64,000 nucleotides of DNA. It comes from CAWBRT01 sp050015355. Its GTDB lineage: Bacteria > Acidobacteriota > Terriglobia > Terriglobales > Acidobacteriaceae. The notes below the pieces were generated by a model. It worked only from the letters and a program-made list of their open reading frames with translations, made no database searches and was not told where the DNA came from. Position 1 is the first letter of the stretch. Every line of letters begins with the position of its first letter. Shown here in pieces: positions 59,802-64,000 of this stretch. Position numbers and translations under genes: made by a program. The stretch covers positions 1 to 64,000 of the forward strand of contig JBEKBO010000017.1 in assembly GCA_050015355.1 (NCBI GenBank), in the 5' to 3' direction.

Positions 59802-60293
59802 CTACGTGCTGCTCTTCGGCGGTTTCCACTGATTCAGGAATTCGACAATCTGCTGCGGGTCGAGCCGGCGGGCGGATGAGAACTGCCCATCCCGCTGGCT
59901 ACTCAGCAGGCGGCCGCGCTCCGACAGCACGGCGATAGCCGGAATCCCTTTTTTCAGCGGAATCTGGTATTGCTCCGCCAAGTCGACGTTCTTGGCATAC
60001 CTTCCCTCGCCTTCGCCGGTATCCACGTGCACCACGATGAAATTGTTCTCCACCAGCGCCTTGATCGGCTCCTGGTGGAAGCGATAGTCGAGCGCGTGAC
60101 AATCGGGACACCAGTTGGCGCCAAACACGAGAAGAATCCGCTTGTGCTCCCGCCCGGCTTCACGGACCGCCTTGTCGATCTCCGCTTTGGCGTTGGCCTC
60201 AGGATCGTAGAGCTTGGGGTTAAACGTGATCTGAGCCGCGGCAGCGGCCATCAGCAACAGAAGAGAAATTGCAATCGTCGTCGTACGCCGCAT
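59802..60293 (-). CDS. Thioredoxin-fold periplasmic protein
   Basis: 163 residues from the ATG at 60293 (MRRTTTIAISLLLLMAAAAA). The signal peptide ends near AAAAAQ. The active site FGANWCPDCHALDYRF (WCPDC at about residue 66) is of the thioredoxin/DsbD gamma type, and IPLKKGIPAIAVLS carries the cis-Pro. It may reduce or oxidise periplasmic disulfides, such as in thiol-reducing or cytochrome maturation systems. The downstream neighbour is convergent. There is no partner DsbD gene in the window. Confidence 0.85.
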   Translation of the reverse strand: MRRTTTIAISLLLLMAAAAAQITFNPKLYDPEANAKAEIDKAVREAGREHKRILLVFGANWCPDCHALDYRFHQEPIKALVENNFIVVHVDTGEGEGRYAKNVDLAEQYQIPLKKGIPAIAVLSERGRLLSSQRDGQFSSARRLDPQQIVEFLNQWKPPKSST

Positions 60294-60436
60294 AAACACC
60301 ACTCCCGCAGCTATGGTACATGAAACAAAGCGAGGGCCTCAGATTCGCTGACCCGTCCCCGACATCCCATCTCCGGTTTGACCCCGCCGCGCCCTCACCC
60401 TAAAATCAAAGATTCAGAACAGGAACACGACGCACT

Positions 60437-61924
60437 ATGGCGCTCCAACTCTATAACACGCTCTCCGGCAAAGTTCAGGAATTCAAACCCAGCCAGGACA
60501 ACCTCGTCCGCATGTATGCCTGCGGGCTCACCGTTTACGATTACGGCCACATCGGCAACTTCCGCACTTTCATCGCGGTCGACGTGCTGCGCCGCTTCCT
60601 GCTGCAAAGCGGTTACAGCCTCAAGCACGTCATGAACATCACCGACGTTGACGACAAGATCATCCGCAACGCCATGCAGAAGGGTGTGCCGATCGCCGAC
60701 TACACCGCCAAGTTCACCCAGGCTTTCCTGGACGACATGCAGACGCTCAGTCTGCAATCGCCGGAAAAGCTGGTGCGGGCGACCGAGCATATCCCGGAGA
60801 TGGCGCACTTTATCGCCAATCTGGTCGCCAAGGGCAACGCCTACCGCACCGACGAAGGCTCGTACTACTTCCGCATCTCCAGCTTCCCGCAGTACGGCGA
60901 GCTCAGCAAGAAGGACTTCGCCGGCATGACCGACGGCGCGCGCGTCGACGTCGACGAGTACGACAAAGACAATGCGCGCGACTTCGCCCTGTGGAAGGCC
61001 CCGAAGCCCGGCGAGCAGAGCTGGGACACCGAGATCGGCCCCGGGCGTCCGGGCTGGCACATCGAGTGCTCCACCATGAGCATGGAGTACCTCGGCGAGA
61101 GCTTCGACATACACCTCGGCGGCGAGGACCTGATCTTTCCGCATCACGAAAATGAGATCGCGCAGTCGGAGGCGCTCACCGGCAAGGAGTTCGCGCACGT
61201 CTGGGTGCACTCGCGCTTCCTGCTGGTCGAAGGCGAGAAGATGTCCAAGTCGCTCGGCAACTTCTACACCTTGCGCGACCTGGTGCTCATGGGCCACAAG
61301 CCGTCTTCCATTCGTTTCCTGCTGGCCTCTGTTCCTTACCGCAAGCAGCTTAACTTTACCTTCGACGGACTGAAGCAGGCGGCTGCCTCGGTGGATCGTC
61401 TGCGCAACTTCAAGCTGCGTCTGGAAACCGAGCAACTCCCCGAAGGCACGAACCAGGCCGTTTCCGCGATGGCCGCCGAAACCGTCGCTGCCATGCGCGC
61501 CGCCATGGAAGACGACCTCAACACGGCACAGGCCCTGGGAGCCATGTTCGACATGGTGCGCGACGTGAACGCCGCCGCCGACAAGGGCGAGGTGCACAAA
61601 GGCGACGTGCCGGCGATGCTACAGGCGCTCGCCCGCTTCGACGAGATCTTCGCCGTGCTGGCCGACGATGACGCCGCCAAGATCCGCCGCGTGGTGGAGT
61701 GGGCCGAAGCCGAAGGCTTGCGCGACAAAATCTCAGCCGAAACCCGCGAACTGGCCAAAGCAGCCGCGCTCACTGACGCCCAAATCGAAGAGCTGGTAGC
61801 CAGGCACACCGCCGCGCGCAAGGCCAAAGACTTCAAGACCTCCGACGCGCTTCGAAATCAACTGGCCGAGCAAGGCGTGATTCTGGAAAACACCAAAGAC
61901 GGCGTGCGCTGGAAGAGAAAGTGA
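60437..61924 (+). CDS. cysS: Cysteinyl-tRNA synthetase
   Basis: 495 residues. HIGH-like motif GLTVYDYGHIGNFRTF (residues about 31-46), the zinc ligands expected in the CP core with the Cys of HIECSTM, KMSKS motif GEKMSKSLGNF near residue 266, and the C-terminal DALR/anticodon-binding helical region (LVARHTAARKAKDFKTSDAL). It charges tRNA-Cys. ATG at 60437 follows 'gaacaggaac'. Both classes of motif are intact; a strong hairpin terminator lies 73 bp downstream. Confidence 0.95.
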   Translation: MALQLYNTLSGKVQEFKPSQDNLVRMYACGLTVYDYGHIGNFRTFIAVDVLRRFLLQSGYSLKHVMNITDVDDKIIRNAMQKGVPIADYTAKFTQAFLDDMQTLSLQSPEKLVRATEHIPEMAHFIANLVAKGNAYRTDEGSYYFRISSFPQYGELSKKDFAGMTDGARVDVDEYDKDNARDFALWKAPKPGEQSWDTEIGPGRPGWHIECSTMSMEYLGESFDIHLGGEDLIFPHHENEIAQSEALTGKEFAHVWVHSRFLLVEGEKMSKSLGNFYTLRDLVLMGHKPSSIRFLLASVPYRKQLNFTFDGLKQAAASVDRLRNFKLRLETEQLPEGTNQAVSAMAAETVAAMRAAMEDDLNTAQALGAMFDMVRDVNAAADKGEVHKGDVPAMLQALARFDEIFAVLADDDAAKIRRVVEWAEAEGLRDKISAETRELAKAAALTDAQIEELVARHTAARKAKDFKTSDALRNQLAEQGVILENTKDGVRWKRK

Positions 61925-61996
61925 AGTAAGTTTCAGGGCTTCAAGCTGTGATTTTCGTCGGTGCTCGCCGGCGCATCCACATCGCTGCAAAAGCAA

Positions 61997-62020
61997 CAGG
62001 CGGCAACAATTTGCCGCCTG
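61997..62020 (+). terminator. Hairpin terminator after cysS
   Basis: caggcggcaa and ttgccgcctg make a perfect ten-pair stem around caat, 73 bp past the cysS stop. It is not followed by a U-run (ctcgacc), so it may work with another factor. Confidence 0.6.
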
Positions 62021-62040
62021 CTCGACCCTGCTTCCCAGGA

Positions 62041-62430
62041 GACTTTCCCTGTGAACGCCCTGTTAATAAATCATAGCCGATCTTCCCGGCAAAATGCGCG
62101 TTTAGTTTTTGCGTAGTTTTCGCGACATTTTTCTCAAACTATTCTCCTCGTAAATTCAGCAGCTTAGCTTCCAAGTAGCACGGAACGGGGTTGACAGGGT
62201 TCCACTCGTGCCTGCCGAACGCAATTCCTCATTGGTATATCCAAGAATTTCCTAGGGAATGTCATGGCGACCGGAGCGCCGAGCGCCGGTAGAGAAGCAA
62301 GAAGCTGTTCGGGCGCGGAGTGGAGCCACCCTTTGTTTTTTTGCTGTAGGGACAAGTAGGAACAAAAGATGGCTCGACTTCGCTCGCCATGACAGTCTGA
62401 GTTTATTTCGGATATTTCACTCGTGCCGCT
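62041..62430. other. Gap between cysS and the acyl-CoA synthetase gene
   Basis: 390 bp. It is AT-richer than its surroundings in 62060-62160. Between 62260 and 62394 lies a repeat element (listed separately). No gene is supported; the short ORF from 62259 lacks an RBS. Confidence 0.45.
62260..62394. mobile_element. Short inverted-repeat element
   Basis: tgtcatggcga (62260-62270) and tcgccatgaca (62384-62394) are perfect 11-base inverted ends about 135 bp apart, with cctagggaa before the left end. The interior includes 'gaagcaagaagctgttcggg' and no ORF. The left flank again has CTAG, as in the MITE family, though the ends differ in sequence. Confidence 0.55.
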
Positions 62431-64000
62431 CTAGCCCTCCTTGCCGCTCGCGGTTGTCGCCTCAGATGCGACGCGCTGCCGCAGCGCGCGCTTCAGAAAC
62501 TTGCCGGTCGAAGTTCGCGGAATCGCATCCATGAACATATACCGGTCCGGCAACCACCATTTGGCAAACTTGTCGGCGATAAAGCGTTCGATTTCTTCCG
62601 CGCTCGCCGTCGCTCCCTGCTTCAGAACGATGCACGCCAAGGGACGCTCGTCCCACTTAGGGTGCGGCACGGCGATCACGGCTGCTTCGGCCACCGCCGG
62701 GTGACCCATGATGGCGTTTTCCAAATCCACCGAGCTGATCCATTCGCCGCCGGACTTGATCAGGTCCTTGGTGCGGTCGCATATCTTGATGTAGCCGTCG
62801 GCGTTGATGGTGGCCACGTCGCCGGTACGCAGCCAGCCGTCGGCGGTGAACTTTTCCGGATCGTGCGCGCGGTTGTGATAACGGCCGGTTACGAAGGGGC
62901 CGCGCGCCTGTAGTTCTCCCATGGTTTTGCCATCGCAGCACACCTCTTTGGCGCCGTCGCCCACCACGCGCAGATCGACGAATGGCAGCGCGGTTCCCTG
63001 CGTGGAGCGCACCGCGTAGCGCTCGTCTTCGGGCAGATCCCGCATGTGAGCCCGCAGCCGCGAGATCGTGCCCACGGGCGACAACTCGGTCATGCCCCAG
63101 GCGTGAACCACCTCGATGCCCAGCCGGTCAAAACCGCGGATCATCGCCTCAGGCGCGGCCGAGCCGCCCACCAGCAGTTGCAGCCCGGGAGCGAATTTAT
63201 GCTTGCCGCCATCGCGCTCCAGCAGTTGCAGCAGGGCCAGCCACAGGGTCGGCACGCCCGCCGCGAAGGTCACCTGCTCGCGTTCGATCAGGTCCAGCAG
63301 GCTCTCGGCGTCCAGGTGTGGCCCTGGAAACACCAGCTTGCTGCCCACCATGGCGAGCGCGTGCGGAATCCCCCACGAGAGCACGTGAAACATCGGCACC
63401 ACCGGCATCACCGTGTCGCGTTGCGACGCCCCCATCGAGTCGGGCAGCAGGATACTGAAAGCGTGCAGCACGATGGAGCGATGCGAATACACCACGCCCG
63501 GCGGACGCCCGGTCGTTCCCGAGGTGTAGCACATCGCCGCCGGCTCGTTCTCATCCAGTTCGGGGTAACAGAACTCCGCGCCGCTTGCCTTCGCAGCGCT
63601 TGTCTCATTACCCCCGGGAGCTTCGTTCGCCGGGGCTCCCGCGCTCTTGAGCAACTCCTCATAACTCTCATAGCCGGGAGGAATTGGCTTGCCGGTAAGC
63701 GGCACCACGAAGATCCGCTCCAGGGTGGGCGGGGTCCCCGACGCGCCCGTATTTGGCGCGTTGGGGTGAAAAGTCACGCGATCCTTAAACAGCTCGAACA
63801 GCGGCAACAGCACGTCATCGACAATCAGAAACCGGTCCTGCGCGTCATTGACGATGTAAGCGATTTCATCAGGATGCAGGCGCAGGTTCAGGGTGTGCAC
63901 CACTCCGCCCGCCACCGGCACTCCAAAGTATGCTTCCAGGTGCGCGTAGTGGTTCCACATCAGGGTAGCCACGCGGTCGCCCCGCTTCAGCCCGGCCTGC
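62431..64000 (-). CDS. Long-chain acyl-CoA synthetase / AMP-dependent ligase, N-terminus cut by the window edge
   Basis: 523 codons visible, open to the edge (reading ...QAGLKRGDRVATLMWNHYAH). The AMP-binding motif is MCYTSGTTGRPPGVVYSHRS, shown in part, with later AWGMTELSPVGTIS, GWLRTGDVATI and the C-terminal FIADKFAKWWLPDRYMFMDA and TGKFLKRALRQ (catalytic Lys). It activates fatty acids as acyl-CoA. Two unusual stretches, FHPNAPNTGASGTPP and GAPANEAPGGNETSAAKAS, coincide with palindromic repeats in the gene. At least 30-50 N-terminal residues are missing from view. Confidence 0.9.
   Translation of the reverse strand, partial: QAGLKRGDRVATLMWNHYAHLEAYFGVPVAGGVVHTLNLRLHPDEIAYIVNDAQDRFLIVDDVLLPLFELFKDRVTFHPNAPNTGASGTPPTLERIFVVPLTGKPIPPGYESYEELLKSAGAPANEAPGGNETSAAKASGAEFCYPELDENEPAAMCYTSGTTGRPPGVVYSHRSIVLHAFSILLPDSMGASQRDTVMPVVPMFHVLSWGIPHALAMVGSKLVFPGPHLDAESLLDLIEREQVTFAAGVPTLWLALLQLLERDGGKHKFAPGLQLLVGGSAAPEAMIRGFDRLGIEVVHAWGMTELSPVGTISRLRAHMRDLPEDERYAVRSTQGTALPFVDLRVVGDGAKEVCCDGKTMGELQARGPFVTGRYHNRAHDPEKFTADGWLRTGDVATINADGYIKICDRTKDLIKSGGEWISSVDLENAIMGHPAVAEAAVIAVPHPKWDERPLACIVLKQGATASAEEIERFIADKFAKWWLPDRYMFMDAIPRTSTGKFLKRALRQRVASEATTASGKEG
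63611..63642 (+). repeat. Degenerate palindromic repeat in the acyl-CoA synthetase gene
   Basis: cccccgggagcttcgttcgc then cggggctcccgc. The arms gggagc and gctccc pair, and the sequence on the opposite strand (gccccggcgaac...cccgggggtaa) is a worn version of the family. It encodes the extra GAPANEAPGGNETSA stretch. Confidence 0.5.
63729..63769 (+). repeat. Palindromic repeat in frame in the acyl-CoA synthetase gene
   Basis: gcggggtccccgacgcgccc, gtattt, then ggcgcgttggggtga. Arms acgcgcc and ggcgcgt are complementary; start and end match the family. The gene, on the minus strand, reads through it as FHPNAPNTGASGTPP. Confidence 0.82.

Noticed and set aside
1..64000. Search for CRISPR arrays, restriction or toxin-antitoxin systems and prophage genes
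   Set aside because: No regularly spaced repeats and no cas, nuclease, integrase or phage structural genes were recognised.

Overview
The window reads as a chromosomal segment of an Acidobacteriota bacterium, probably of the Koribacter/Terriglobia type. This is inferred from moderately high GC, a Gram-negative envelope gene set (TamA/TamB, KdsD, PagL-like deacylase, GT39 transferase), an RNase E/G with a very large insertion in its S1 domain, and many short palindromic repeats. No rRNA, tRNA or CRISPR array was found. The left edge cuts an IS1595-type transposase and the right edge cuts an acyl-CoA synthetase gene.

Layout. 421-5709: a catabolic cluster (GalB-like hydratase, MFS transporter, 2-hydroxyacid dehydrogenase, Gfo/Idh/MocA oxidoreductase, aldo/keto reductase). 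5994-14764: a glycerol-phosphate-centred locus with glpD facing away from mgtC, then the antiterminator glpP, an ABC importer and a HAD phosphatase. The glpD-mgtC divergent region carries two 84-bp leader RNAs in mirror image, 82/84 identical, each ending in a terminator hairpin and each about 50 bp from a CRP-like palindrome. 15236-19655: HAD dehalogenase, a DedA-rhodanese gene with an in-frame UGA (likely selenocysteine), two coupled PPK2 genes and a flavin reductase. 19949-24593: sugar-acid type genes (two SDRs, AraD1/GguC), a DUF2721 protein and an exported LarA-like protein. 25067-28140: btuFCD-type importer under a cobalamin riboswitch.

28298-36584: RNase E/G, rodA and PBP2, and a ThiF/MoeB-type E1 enzyme. 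36700-45431: a coupled tamA - SurA_N protein - tamB operon, then pcm. 45483-52861: engB, lon, clpX, clpP, tig, a proteostasis block all on the minus strand. 53191-64000: a 68-residue orphan gene, a frameshifted beta-helix protein, uracil-DNA glycosylase, GT39 transferase, DUF3467, KdsD, a PagL-like protein, thioredoxin, cysS and an acyl-CoA synthetase.

Three repeat systems overlay the genes: (1) a roughly 40-bp palindrome (arms GGGGTCCCCGACAMGC and its partner ending TTGGGGTGA), with about a dozen copies including in-frame insertions in four proteins; (2) MITE-like elements of 225-280 bp with CTAG ends, two of which supply the stop codon of a neighbouring gene; (3) single hairpin elements. 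The strongest candidates for new biology are the UGA-containing DedA-rhodanese, the mirrored leader RNAs beside glpP, the RBS-sequestering leader of the ABC importer, and the coding palindromes.
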